From Oceaniferula flava (GTDB lineage: Bacteria > Verrucomicrobiota > Verrucomicrobiia > Verrucomicrobiales > Akkermansiaceae): a DNA stretch of 64,000 nucleotides. The first letter of the stretch is position 1, and each line of letters begins with the position of its first letter. Where the stretch lies: assembly GCF_016811075.1 (NCBI RefSeq), contig NZ_JAFBGL010000001.1:1-64000 (forward strand), given 5' to 3'. Shown here piece by piece: positions 8,798-17,454 of the stretch. The position numbers and the translations under genes were made by a program. A model generated the notes under the pieces. That model searched no databases. It was given only the letters and a program-made list of their open reading frames with translations, and was not told the origin of the DNA.

Positions 8798-10279
8798 TTA
8801 CTTGATGTTTTCTTTCAAGGCCCCGAAGCTCCAGAAATCTCGAGGGTCATCTTTTTCCGGCTGCTTGAGCATGAACTTTCGGGTGTAGAGCTTGTGGTTG
8901 TATTTGAACCAATGGTTGTCGGACATCCACAGAGGATTCATCTCGAGGGAGGTCTCCCACTCACGCAGGCGATCTCTGAGTTTTTTTGCCATCTCAGGTT
9001 GTTCCCGGTAGAGATTATTCAATTCTGAGGGATCTTCGGCGAGCTGATACAGTTCTGGCTCCGAGTGCGCGGGGATCAGAAGTTTCCAATTGCCGGATCG
9101 CACCGACTTCGCTCTAAGTGTGATTCGCCAGAAAAGGGCTCGGTGAGGGCGTCCTTTGCGTTCACCGCGCAGATACGGTAGGAGGTCTACGCCATCGGTG
9201 ACGTGTCGGCCTTTGTCCCCTTTGGCGGAGCTGCCCAAGGGCTGTGTGCGTGGAACTTCGGCTCCCGCGGCGGCCATGAAGGTGGGGAGGATATCGAGCG
9301 AGATGACAGGCTCGGTGTAGGTTTTTCCCTTAGGGAGATGAGTGGGCCAATGATAGATAGTGGGGACACGAACTCCGCCCTCAAGATTAGACCCTTTTCC
9401 GCCCCGAAGCGGCGCGTTGATGGCGTGGGAGACTTCCACCGACCCTCCGTTATCGGAGAGGAAAACAATCAGGGTGTTTTCCAACTGACCGAGCTCCTTC
9501 AGTTTGGCAATGATGGTTCCGATATTGCGATCCATGTTGTGCTGCATGGCGCAGTAAATCCGCCGGGTTTTATCCTGGATGTGATCGAATTTGGCGAGGT
9601 CTTCATCTTTCGCCTGCATCGGTGAGTGCGGTGTGTTGTAGGAGAGGTAGAGGAACCACGGCTGGTCGTCCTGGCTATGGCGCTCGATGTAATCCTTGGC
9701 CTCGAGGGTGAACCAGTCGGTGAGATACGGCGTCCGGATCTTCGTGACCTTGTTCCCATTGAGTGTCAGTTTATTATTCGTTGGAGTGGGCCAGTAGTGG
9801 TGGTGGCCATCTAACATACCGAAGAAATAGTCGAAGCCCCGCTGGTTCGGATGCATCTCAGGCACTGCCTTGCCGAGATGCCACTTGCCGATGATTCCGG
9901 TGTGGTAGCCTATTTGTTTGAGCCGATCGGAAAGCAGCGGTTGCTTCAGTGAGATACCTTCATACTCGTCGTGGAGCTCTTTGACCGAGCCGAGGTTATG
10001 TTCGAAGCCAATCCGGTTTTGGTAGCGGCCGGTGAGTAAACCAGCTCGGGAGGGAGCGCAGACGGAGGCTGACACATAGCCATCGGTGCAGCGAACACCT
10101 TCCGCGGCCAGGGCATCCAGGTTGGGAGTCGGCACTTGTTTGGAACCATAGCAGGAGAGATCGCCATAGCCCATGTCATCGGCCAGAATAATGAGCAGGT
10201 TGGGCTTGTCGGAGGCTGTCAGAGAGAGTGGAACAAGGCAGCCGACCAGAAGAAGGGAAATGCGGATGAGCGGAAGCAT
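8798..10279 (-). CDS. Secreted S1-family sulfatase (arylsulfatase A-like)
   Basis: Hydrolyses sulfate esters, probably on algal or animal glycans, in the periplasm or outside. A signal peptide (about residues 1-22, ending SLTAS) precedes the sulfatase start PNLLIILADDMGYGDLSCYG with its metal aspartates. The formylglycine signature is SVCAPSRAGLLTGRY, with the cysteine to be converted at about residue 74. The later metal-binding stretch FLSDNGG is also present. Length of 493 aa is typical of the family. Which sulfated sugar it acts on cannot be told. A formylglycine-generating enzyme would be needed and is not in this window. Confidence 0.93.
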   Translation of the reverse strand: MLPLIRISLLLVGCLVPLSLTASDKPNLLIILADDMGYGDLSCYGSKQVPTPNLDALAAEGVRCTDGYVSASVCAPSRAGLLTGRYQNRIGFEHNLGSVKELHDEYEGISLKQPLLSDRLKQIGYHTGIIGKWHLGKAVPEMHPNQRGFDYFFGMLDGHHHYWPTPTNNKLTLNGNKVTKIRTPYLTDWFTLEAKDYIERHSQDDQPWFLYLSYNTPHSPMQAKDEDLAKFDHIQDKTRRIYCAMQHNMDRNIGTIIAKLKELGQLENTLIVFLSDNGGSVEVSHAINAPLRGGKGSNLEGGVRVPTIYHWPTHLPKGKTYTEPVISLDILPTFMAAAGAEVPRTQPLGSSAKGDKGRHVTDGVDLLPYLRGERKGRPHRALFWRITLRAKSVRSGNWKLLIPAHSEPELYQLAEDPSELNNLYREQPEMAKKLRDRLREWETSLEMNPLWMSDNHWFKYNHKLYTRKFMLKQPEKDDPRDFWSFGALKENIK

Positions 10280-10371
10280 GTGAAAAGCATAGCGCCGACG
10301 AAGCGCACGTGGGGAGGATAAAAATGACGGGCTGTGAATGCCGTCTGATCGAGGAGGGGCGTCCGCCTCTC

Positions 10372-10424
10372 AAAAAAAGAGCTGCCTCTACTTTCGGGGG
10401 GGACTCGAAAGCAGATCGCAGCTC
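10372..10424 (-). terminator. Rho-independent terminator of the PEP-CTERM gene
   Basis: On the minus strand GAGCTGC (from 10424) pairs with GCAGCTC (ending 10379), with inner pairing of GCTTTCG and CGAAAG, followed by T7. It lies just after the PEP-CTERM gene's stop. Confidence 0.8.
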
Positions 10425-10436
10425 GTTGAAGGTGGT

Positions 10437-11192
10437 CTAGCTTCTCCGGCGTCTCCATGTCAGACCGAACGCAGCCAAGCCTAGCAGGGTCAGCGAGGAG
10501 GGTTCAGGAACGGCTTCGCCATTGATGGTGAATGTGTCCACATCGACAAAGTAACCGTTCGTGCCATCAAGTTTTGCTGCTGACAGGCTGAACTCATACG
10601 TAGTGTTGGCACTGAGGGTTGTCCCTGTTAGTGACAAGGAGCTGTCTGGCGATCCTCCGGAGGTTGGTCCATTGGTGCTGATGCTGTCGCTGACAGGTGA
10701 TCCGAGGATGGATGATCCACCGGTGGAAATATCGAGTGTGGCGGTGAACAAATTGGCAGCAACCCCGGTGTTACTTTGCAATGTACGGCCACTGTTGGTG
10801 CGGTAGCTGTCGAAACTGAAATCCTCGAGGCTGAGATCGGACGATCCGGTGGTGAGTGACCAAACAATGGTCCATGTGTTGTTCGCTCCGTTGGTTCCGA
10901 CATTGATGTTGGGACTCAATGCCTTCGAGATCGAGTCGGTGGTGCCTCCGTCGGCATTGGTGATGCGGTAATTGGAGGTGCTGGTGAAGAGGTTGTCGCT
11001 GGTAAAGCTCGAGTCAACGATGTTCCAGCTCGACTGAGCAACCATTGAGCCGGTATGTCCGTTGACGCTCGTGCCCGAGGCGTCACTGATGGTGGTAAAA
11101 TCGTTGCTCGCGAGCACAGCGGCGTACGAGGCGGTGACGCCGGCTAACTGCAGGGCGACAGCGGCAAAGGTTCTTTTGTGTGTTGAGTTCAT
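10437..11192 (-). CDS. PEP-CTERM sorting domain protein, exported
   Basis: An extracellular or surface protein of unknown role. The start at 11192 (MNSTHKRTFAAVAL) gives a signal peptide of about 25 residues; an upstream in-frame start would add seven. The mature part is Ser/Thr/Gly-rich beta-sandwich sequence with very few charged residues. The last 25 residues form the canonical PEP-CTERM tail: VPEPSSLTLLGLAAFG, hydrophobic stretch, then RRRRS, recognised by an exosortase system. Many such proteins occur in verrucomicrobial genomes and are linked to exopolysaccharide or biofilm; that link is general knowledge. No exosortase gene is in this window. Confidence 0.85.
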   Translation of the reverse strand: MNSTHKRTFAAVALQLAGVTASYAAVLASNDFTTISDASGTSVNGHTGSMVAQSSWNIVDSSFTSDNLFTSTSNYRITNADGGTTDSISKALSPNINVGTNGANNTWTIVWSLTTGSSDLSLEDFSFDSYRTNSGRTLQSNTGVAANLFTATLDISTGGSSILGSPVSDSISTNGPTSGGSPDSSLSLTGTTLSANTTYEFSLSAAKLDGTNGYFVDVDTFTINGEAVPEPSSLTLLGLAAFGLTWRRRRS

Positions 11193-11263
11193 GGAACCAT
11201 AATCAATCACCAAAGTGGCGTTGCGCGCGAGAGTGGGATTTCGTTATGGGGTGTGTATTTTCC

Positions 11264-12106
11264 TTACCACACCCACGATTGGTCATACCAGAAGCGACGA
11301 AGTTCCTCGAGGCTGCCATTGAAACCATTGCGTTCGATCGGGCGGTCGAGGTTGCCGAAATAGCGTGGCGTCTGCCATGATCCACCACGGTAGTTGTAGG
11401 GTTGGGATTTGCCATTTTTCCACCACACACCGCCGTATTGCCACATGCACCAGGTGTTCCAGATGCCGCTACTGTTAGCCAGCTGCTGCGGCGTTTTTAG
11501 CTTGGGGTGACTGCGGGAATAGAGCGCCAGCCAGTAGGGACACTGACGGAGAATCGCTTTTTGTCGGCCTGTGGCATTCTGCAGTGTGTTGCGGATGGCG
11601 TCTCCATTTTCCAGGTAGACCACCGGGTATTTGCCGGTCAGTTGTTGGATCCGGGTGACAAAGCTGACAATTTGTTCGGCCTGGCAGTTGGTATCGATGT
11701 CGGCGACCATGAGAATACGGTCGGCCCGAATGCCGCGGGTGGCTTTGATTTCTCGCAGGCGATTGACAAAGCGCTCCGCATGATAGTTCGGCGAAGAACC
11801 CGGGAGCAGGTAATAGTAGGATCCTAACAATAGACCTTGGCGATCTGCTCCGGCGAGGAAATCCGCACATTTGGTATCGAGCACCGGCCCCTTGGCGCAG
11901 CGGGCAATAAGGCCGTGGGCACCATTGGCTCTCAGTGCTGATTGATTCGCAGGCGAATAGGAGCGCCCCGGACGCTGTTTTTCTTTGGGGTCATAATGCG
12001 AGACATTGATGACCTTGGGGGACTCTTGGTAGGAAACCTTGCCATACTGAGAGCATGATGCAGTCAGCAGCAGAGTAGCGAGTAAGAGGAGGTGCGTGGG
12101 TTTCAT
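11264..12106 (-). CDS. Lipoprotein with GH25-like (lysozyme-type) domain
   Basis: Lipoprotein signal with lipobox LTASC (Cys about 18). Residues about 33-230 resemble glycoside hydrolase family 25: KVINVSHYDP matches the first strand with its Asp, LLGSYYYLLPG the third, LMVADIDTN the catalytic strand, KYPVVYLENGDA and the final WCMWQYGG the rest of the barrel. In typical GH25 enzymes the catalytic strand ends Asp-x-Glu; here it reads DID, so the acid is Asp rather than Glu. It may therefore be an atypical muramidase or a non-catalytic relative. It is followed by the PEP-CTERM gene on the same strand (71 bp). Confidence 0.7.
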   Translation of the reverse strand: MKPTHLLLLATLLLTASCSQYGKVSYQESPKVINVSHYDPKEKQRPGRSYSPANQSALRANGAHGLIARCAKGPVLDTKCADFLAGADRQGLLLGSYYYLLPGSSPNYHAERFVNRLREIKATRGIRADRILMVADIDTNCQAEQIVSFVTRIQQLTGKYPVVYLENGDAIRNTLQNATGRQKAILRQCPYWLALYSRSHPKLKTPQQLANSSGIWNTWCMWQYGGVWWKNGKSQPYNYRGGSWQTPRYFGNLDRPIERNGFNGSLEELRRFWYDQSWVW

Positions 12107-12126
12107 GAGAACTGAAACCTAAAGGA

Positions 12127-12152
12127 TTTCCCCCTCCGATGAGAAGGGGGAA
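12127..12152. terminator. Hairpin after the second sulfatase
   Basis: ATTTCCCCCT pairs with AAGGGGGAAT across a short loop, between the sulfatase stop and the GH25-like gene start. Short T-runs flank it on both strands; it probably ends the sulfatase transcript. Confidence 0.5.
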
Positions 12153-12179
12153 TTTGAAACAAGTGCGTTTGATCCGGAA

Positions 12180-13916
12180 TTACTCGGCGGCATTCTTGGG
12201 GATCACGCCTTTGGCCATGCGGTCGCCTAGCTTGAAGTAGCCCATGAGCTCGCCGCTTTCCTTAGTGATTGCCCAGACGGATCCGGGGCGGCCTTTGATT
12301 TCCACTTCGCTCTCAGCCTTCACCAGAGCTTTTTCAGTGAGTTCCATCTCGGCACTGACTTCGTGAATCTTGGCGTTCACTGGCGATTGGTTGACGAAGA
12401 CCAAGCGGACGTTGCTGCCGTCGGCATTGGGCTTGAGGATCTTTGTTGGATCGGATGTTTTTTTCCACCTCATCGAGGGTAGATCTTTGACCTTCACCTT
12501 GGGCTTCGGAGCGAAGGTTTTTGGCACAAATGCCTTCAGCTGCTCGAGCTTCGCCTGGTGTTCCGGGTGCTTGGCCAGGTTGGTCCACTCGTGTGGATCT
12601 TGGTCGATGTTGTAGAGCTCTTCGCCGCCGTCACGGTAGCTGATGTAGCGCCATCCTTTGCCACTGACCCCCAAGCTGGCTGCGTCTTCGAGGAAGGTGG
12701 GGACCGGGTCGCTGCTGGTGTTGGCATCGAGAAGTTGGGGCACGATGCTGGGGGCGTCACAGGCATCGGGCGTGGGTAGGCCACAGAGCTCGGTGAGGGT
12801 GGGGTAGAGACTGAGCAGGCTGACCGGCTGTTCACAGACGGTTCCGGGGGTGGTGCCTTTGGGCAGTTTGGACGATAGCTTTTCCGGAACCTTTACCATC
12901 AGGGGAACGCGGGTGCAGGCGCGCCACGCGGTGTATTTCTGCCAGTGCTGTTTTTCTCCGAGGTGCCAGCCGTGGTCCGACCACAGCACGACGATGGTGT
13001 TGTTTTTGTTCGGTCCTTCTTCCAGGGCATCGAGCACACGGCCTAACATAGTGTCGGCAAAGTAAATCGATGCCAGGTAACCTTGCACCGCTTGCTTCCA
13101 TTGTTTTTCCTTTTGAATGTGGTCGAAGTAACGGTTGTGTGCGAAGCGTTTTCCCAAAGCAGGCACATCATCGAGGTCGTCTTTGCGGTAGCCGGGGGGG
13201 AGCTGGATGGAATCTAACGGGAACTTTTCAAAATACTTCGCCGGAACAAACCATGGCTCGTGAGGGCGATAGATGCCACAGGCGAGGAAGAACGGTTTGT
13301 CATGTTCTTTCTTGAGATAGTTGCCCACAAATTCGGTCACGCTGTAGTCGCCGCCGAAATCCTTGTCGGAGGTTTCCAGCGGGCCCCAGTCGGTTTCCAC
13401 ATACTGCCATGGACCTCCGACCGGCAGGGAAACCGGGCGTTTTTCCGGGTAGAGTGTTTTTGGCAAGGGCATTTCCGTTTCCTTCGGAGGGAAGTAATCA
13501 TTCCACGAGCGGGCATCGGTGACGTAGTGCAGCATTTTACCTGATCCGGTCGACCAATACCCGTGGTCGGTAAAGTGCTTGGGGATGAGGGTGGCATCAG
13601 GAAGCACATCGCGCATCACCTGCGCATTGCTGTAAATTCCGGAGCGGTGTGGGGACTGGCCGGTGAAGATGGCGCTGCGTGAAGCATTGCATGCGGGGGC
13701 GACGCAGTGGGCATTGGTGAAAAGCACGCCGCTGGCAGCGAGGCGGTCCATGTTCGGAGTGATCGTCTGGGGGTGGCCACCCAAGCAGCCAATCCAATCG
13801 TTCAAGTCATCAAGCGCAATGAACAGGACATTCGGCTTGGTTTCCTCGGCCTGGGCACCGAGCACACCGCTGGCCGCCAACATCAGGATCAATAGCTTCC
13901 GAAATTTTATTTTCAT
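12180..13916 (-). CDS. Secreted sulfatase, iduronate-2-sulfatase-like
   Basis: A second S1 sulfatase, distinct from the first. The start at 13916 (MKIKFRKLL) gives a clean signal peptide ending AQA; an upstream in-frame start would put 18 residues before it. Metal-site stretch VLFIALDDLNDWIGCLGG and the formylglycine signature CNASRSAIFTG (Cys about 76) are in place. The spacing and the stretches GSGKMLHY, RPHEPW and LWSDHGWHLGEK are those of the iduronate-2-sulfatase/choline-sulfatase-like subgroup. Length is 578 aa, with about 80 C-terminal residues beyond the sulfatase fold. Together with the other sulfatase it suggests use of a sulfated polysaccharide, but no glycoside hydrolases or transporters for one are adjacent. 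Confidence 0.9.
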   Translation of the reverse strand: MKIKFRKLLILMLAASGVLGAQAEETKPNVLFIALDDLNDWIGCLGGHPQTITPNMDRLAASGVLFTNAHCVAPACNASRSAIFTGQSPHRSGIYSNAQVMRDVLPDATLIPKHFTDHGYWSTGSGKMLHYVTDARSWNDYFPPKETEMPLPKTLYPEKRPVSLPVGGPWQYVETDWGPLETSDKDFGGDYSVTEFVGNYLKKEHDKPFFLACGIYRPHEPWFVPAKYFEKFPLDSIQLPPGYRKDDLDDVPALGKRFAHNRYFDHIQKEKQWKQAVQGYLASIYFADTMLGRVLDALEEGPNKNNTIVVLWSDHGWHLGEKQHWQKYTAWRACTRVPLMVKVPEKLSSKLPKGTTPGTVCEQPVSLLSLYPTLTELCGLPTPDACDAPSIVPQLLDANTSSDPVPTFLEDAASLGVSGKGWRYISYRDGGEELYNIDQDPHEWTNLAKHPEHQAKLEQLKAFVPKTFAPKPKVKVKDLPSMRWKKTSDPTKILKPNADGSNVRLVFVNQSPVNAKIHEVSAEMELTEKALVKAESEVEIKGRPGSVWAITKESGELMGYFKLGDRMAKGVIPKNAAE

Positions 13917-14027
13917 AGCTGCAGAGAACCGAAAATAGGGAACCGGAGAAAGCCAATTCTCGTCGGACAAGGGGTCAAAAAACCATCAGGACGAGCTGTT
14001 GCCGCTGCGTATTGAGCGGTGGGTGAC

Positions 14028-15311
14028 TTAGCTTTGATGGGGCTCGGTGTCACCTTCGGGCGGCGTGGACCGCGAGGCAAGTTCCAGTGCCAGCGCCCCC
14101 AACGCCAGCAGCCCTGCGATGCAAGCCAGCACCCATTTCGGTTCGAACCCGGTTCCCCAGAGCGCGACCAGCAGCCAGGGAGACAGAGCTTTCGAGAACA
14201 CACTCGGCATGGCTAAGACTCCATTGAGTTCGGCATATCGGTGGGTGCCAAACAGCTCCGCCGGAGCGGTGCCTTTGACGATGGTCATCACTCCGTTGCC
14301 CAGGCCAAACAGTGCGGCAAACAAGCAGAGCACCGGGAGGCTGGGAGGCAGGGTGATCAGAATGGTGAGCGAGAGCAGCAGCAGCGTCATCGCCGCGCGA
14401 CCAATCTGCAGGGATGAAAAATGGTGACCTTTTGCCGCGAGTAAAAGTCGACCGAGCACCTGCATCGGCCCAATGATCACAATGGCTTTCAAGATCATCG
14501 CGGGGGCGACCTCCATGGCCGTGAGCAGGGGGATGATCAGAAAGGTCAGGCCGGAAAAGGCACCCGTGTAGGCGGTGAACCAGAGAGCGAGGTTGAGGAA
14601 GCGACGATCGGAGATTTCGCTGCGCAGGGTGCTCCACCGCAGCCGTAATTGCTCAGTCACAGGGGCTGGTCGGGGAGCTCTGGGAATAGCAAGTCGCTTC
14701 GGGATGCTGAGCCAGTGCAGGGGCGCGCCGACAATGATCAGCAGGGCTCCGCAGGCCTGCAAGGCTCCGCGCCAGCCCAAGTGCGACTCTGCCAAATAGA
14801 CCAGCGGAATGAATGCGGTGCTGGCCAATCCGGCGAGCAGGGTGACCAACGTGATGCCCTGGCGGTAGTGCGAGCGGAATGTCTGCGTGATGACTGCAAA
14901 GGCAGGATCGTAAAGCAAGCATCCCATCGCGATGCCCAAACCCACCCAGCTGATGAGATAGGGAAGCGGACTGTGAACCGCCGACATCATCAGCAGCGAT
15001 AAGCCTCCTAACAGCGACCCTGCTGCCATCACCGCGCGCCCGCCCCGGTTTTGAATCCACGCCCCAACAGGCAGCGCGCTCAGCCCCCAGACGAGTAGTC
15101 CGAGGGAGAGGCCCGCGTTGAGAAATGATCGCGACCAAGTGGTCTCGGTAGCGATCGATTCCAGCATCACAGTGAAGGTGTAATAAAGCACACCCCACGA
15201 GAGCAGCTGCCCAACCGCCAGGCACCACGCCAGCCCCCAAGGTTTGGGATCGGCGTTGTCAGAGGTCCACGGGGCGGTGGGGCTGACCTGTTGAGCCTCG
15301 GCCGGTTTCAT
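14028..15311 (-). CDS. Major facilitator superfamily transporter
   Basis: Inner-membrane secondary transporter of 427 aa with 12 predicted helices, e.g. WGLAWCLAVGQLLSWGVLYYTF (first) and the C-terminal WVLACIAGLLALGALALELA. The loop between helices 2 and 3 has a degenerate MFS motif (GAWIQNRGGR). Its start codon overlaps the stop of the flavoprotein gene by an ATGA, so the two are translationally coupled. Placement after an ECF sigma factor and a Cys-tailed flavoprotein suggests export of the compound the system handles, possibly a metal or metalloid species. Substrate is inference only. Confidence 0.85.
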   Translation of the reverse strand: MKPAEAQQVSPTAPWTSDNADPKPWGLAWCLAVGQLLSWGVLYYTFTVMLESIATETTWSRSFLNAGLSLGLLVWGLSALPVGAWIQNRGGRAVMAAGSLLGGLSLLMMSAVHSPLPYLISWVGLGIAMGCLLYDPAFAVITQTFRSHYRQGITLVTLLAGLASTAFIPLVYLAESHLGWRGALQACGALLIIVGAPLHWLSIPKRLAIPRAPRPAPVTEQLRLRWSTLRSEISDRRFLNLALWFTAYTGAFSGLTFLIIPLLTAMEVAPAMILKAIVIIGPMQVLGRLLLAAKGHHFSSLQIGRAAMTLLLLSLTILITLPPSLPVLCLFAALFGLGNGVMTIVKGTAPAELFGTHRYAELNGVLAMPSVFSKALSPWLLVALWGTGFEPKWVLACIAGLLALGALALELASRSTPPEGDTEPHQS

Positions 15312-16669
15312 CGGCAGCAGGCGGAGGTCTCACCTTCGTCAGCGGCCGGCTCGGCGGAGCAGCAGGAGGTGGGGGCTGGCTCGGCGCTACAGCTGGGCGC
15401 AGCGTCCTGGCTGCAGACTCCGGTTTCTGGTAGTTCGAGCTCCACGTTCGCGGCGGCTTCGTGGTCGCCAGCAATCTCAGCCACCACGGAGCGCACTTGC
15501 TCATGGCCGGTGGCCAGGAGGAAAGTGGGTGCCCGACCGTAACTTTTCATGCCCACGATATAGAAACCGGATTCAGGATGGGTGAGTTCGCGTGCGCCGT
15601 GTGGTGGCACGCTGCCGCAGCTGTGTTCGTTGGGATCAATCAGGGGGGCGAGTGCACGCACGGATTCGAGCGCGGGATCGATCTCGACGCGGATCTCGCG
15701 CAGCATTGCGAGGTTGGGACGGAAGCCGGTTTTGACAATGGCGCGATCCACGGTGAACGATCGCTCACCGTCCGGTCCGCTGCCGGAAACTTGGATTTGC
15801 TGATCGCCCTGAGCCGCCAGCTGCTGAATCTCGAAGGGGGTGATTAATTCGACGTCGCCACGGTCCACGGCAGCCTTCGCCCGGAGACCCATCTCGCCAC
15901 GCGCCGGTAGGGCGTCGTTCGCTCCTCCGCCGAAGACCTGATCGAGGCAGGCTTTGCGCATCACCCAGATGATTTGGGTCGCGGGAGCTTCTTTCTTCAC
16001 TTCTAACAAGTCAAGCACGCCGGTGAACGACGAGTGGCCACTGCCAACAACGAGCACGCTGCGGTTTTGATATTTTTCTCTGGCGCAGCCACGGATGTCC
16101 GGGATGCCGTAATCGATGAGGTCACGCACCTGCTCTTCACCAATCGGGTGCAGTCCGTTCGAGCCCATTGGATTCGGTTGGTTCCAGGTGCCGCTGGCAT
16201 CGATCACCGACTTGAATGCTCGTTCTTCCAGCTCACCGTTCTGCTCAATCCGGAGTGTGAAGGCTCGGTCGGCGCGGCCACGGGTGCGCACCTTGTCGAG
16301 ACCGCGGCGTGAAATTGCCAGAACCTTGCTGTCAAAGCGAAGGCACTTGGCCATGGCGGGGACTTGCGCCAGTGGCGTTAGGTAGTCCGCGATCAGTTCT
16401 CCGCCAGTGGGGAGGTGTTCAGGATCGGGCTCTGACCAATCGCTCTGCTGCAGCAAGCGTCGAGCGGCGGAGTCGATGTTGAATTTCCAAGGCGAAAACA
16501 TCCGCACATGGGCCCACTGGCTCACCGAGTGGGCAATGGATGCCCCCGCTTCAAAAACAACGACGGATTCTCCACGTTCTAACAAATGAGCGGCGGCGGC
16601 TAAGCCGATGGGGCCGGCTCCGATGACGGCGACCGGCAAGGGTTCTGATAGTTCTGTGTTATTGTTCAT
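15308..16669 (-). CDS. FAD/NAD(P)-dependent oxidoreductase with Cys-rich C-terminal tail
   Basis: Flavoprotein of the two-dinucleotide-binding type (CzcO/FMO-like). FAD site: AVIGAGPIGLAAAAHLLERG at about residues 14-33. NAD(P) site: VLVVGSGHSSFTGVLDLL near residue 205. Further conserved stretches are DASGTWNQPNP and the late KTGFRPNL. The last 40 residues carry eight cysteines, including CCSAEP and a terminal ACCR, separated by Ala/Glu/Ser-rich linkers, which is not part of the catalytic fold. Such a tail could bind a soft metal or metalloid or hand off a thiol-bound substrate. It lies between the sigma factor (91 bp upstream) and the MFS gene (4 bp overlap). Confidence 0.8.
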   Translation of the reverse strand: MNNNTELSEPLPVAVIGAGPIGLAAAAHLLERGESVVVFEAGASIAHSVSQWAHVRMFSPWKFNIDSAARRLLQQSDWSEPDPEHLPTGGELIADYLTPLAQVPAMAKCLRFDSKVLAISRRGLDKVRTRGRADRAFTLRIEQNGELEERAFKSVIDASGTWNQPNPMGSNGLHPIGEEQVRDLIDYGIPDIRGCAREKYQNRSVLVVGSGHSSFTGVLDLLEVKKEAPATQIIWVMRKACLDQVFGGGANDALPARGEMGLRAKAAVDRGDVELITPFEIQQLAAQGDQQIQVSGSGPDGERSFTVDRAIVKTGFRPNLAMLREIRVEIDPALESVRALAPLIDPNEHSCGSVPPHGARELTHPESGFYIVGMKSYGRAPTFLLATGHEQVRSVVAEIAGDHEAAANVELELPETGVCSQDAAPSCSAEPAPTSCCSAEPAADEGETSACCR

Positions 16670-16760
16670 GCCTTAAAGAGACGTGAATTTCCAAAAAAGG
16701 ACGCAGAAAAAAATCGAGAAGTCCTCAAGCGGCAGCTCCACCGAGCGTGAAACAAGCCTG

Positions 16761-17366
16761 TTAGGCGCAATAGCCGGGGCGAGGCTCCACCTCCACTACG
16801 CCGCCATAGCGATCGGTCTCTAGCAGACAGCAGCGCTCGACTGCATCCCGCACCGCCGCCCGCGCCCGCTGCACCCGCGACTTGGCTCCCGACACCGAGA
16901 TGCCGGCATTCTTGGCGAGCTCCACCTGGGAGTGACCTTGGCAGTCGGTAAAGCACAGCGCATCGCGGTAGATCGGCGGTAAGCCCTCGACCACCTCGCG
17001 TAGAAATGCGCTCAGGATCTCGGGGAAATAATTTTTGCCATCGGCGTGAACCAGAGAGGCCAAGGAGTCGTCCGCCGCGCCGTCATCCAGAAAGGTTGCG
17101 GATTTCTGAGCCCCCCGAAAGTAATCGGCGATGGTATTGCGGGCGATCTGATAGAGCCAGGGGCGTCGACGTTGCGGGTCCTTCAGGTGATTGATTTTCT
17201 CGAAGGCCTTGAGGAGGATTTCCTGGGTCAAATCCTCCGCCACATGGGGGTCGCGCACCCGACTTAGCACAAAGCGCAGCAGGGATGAACGGACTTCGTC
17301 ACTGGCCCAGAGCTCATCCTTCGGCGATGAGCTGGGTGAGGATGGCGTAGGGCTCGCAGGCATCAT
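16761..17366 (-). CDS. ECF sigma factor, SigZ-like, with C-terminal cysteines
   Basis: Sigma-70 family extracytoplasmic-function factor. Region 2 is about residues 25-90 (FVLSRVRDPHVAEDLTQEIL, then RPWLYQIARNTIADYFR) and region 4 about 120-178 (LREVVEGLPPIYRDALCF, then VELAKNAGISVSGAKSRVQRAR). Beyond region 4 comes a short tail with adjacent cysteines 179-180 (ERCCLLETDRYGG) and a further Cys at 200. I recall such a CC-x-E-x-DR-x-G tail from SigZ-type factors. Cysteines also occur at 138 and 142. No anti-sigma gene is adjacent, so the tail itself may sense redox or metal. The start could be either of two consecutive ATGs at 17366. Confidence 0.8.
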   Translation of the reverse strand: MMPASPTPSSPSSSPKDELWASDEVRSSLLRFVLSRVRDPHVAEDLTQEILLKAFEKINHLKDPQRRRPWLYQIARNTIADYFRGAQKSATFLDDGAADDSLASLVHADGKNYFPEILSAFLREVVEGLPPIYRDALCFTDCQGHSQVELAKNAGISVSGAKSRVQRARAAVRDAVERCCLLETDRYGGVVEVEPRPGYCA

Positions 17367-17380
17367 GACCTCGCCAATTT

Positions 17381-17395
17381 ATGACGATGCGTCAT
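17381..17395. promoter_or_regulatory. Palindrome upstream of the ECF sigma gene
   Basis: ATGACG-ATG-CGTCAT is a perfect 6-bp inverted repeat 15 bp before the sigma factor start, where a regulator or the sigma promoter could act. Seen by eye only. Confidence 0.3.
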
Positions 17396-17454
17396 CCTGT
17401 CCAGCGAAACTGAGTGTCTAACGCCCCCCTGATGATGGGGTGGTTGGATTTTTG

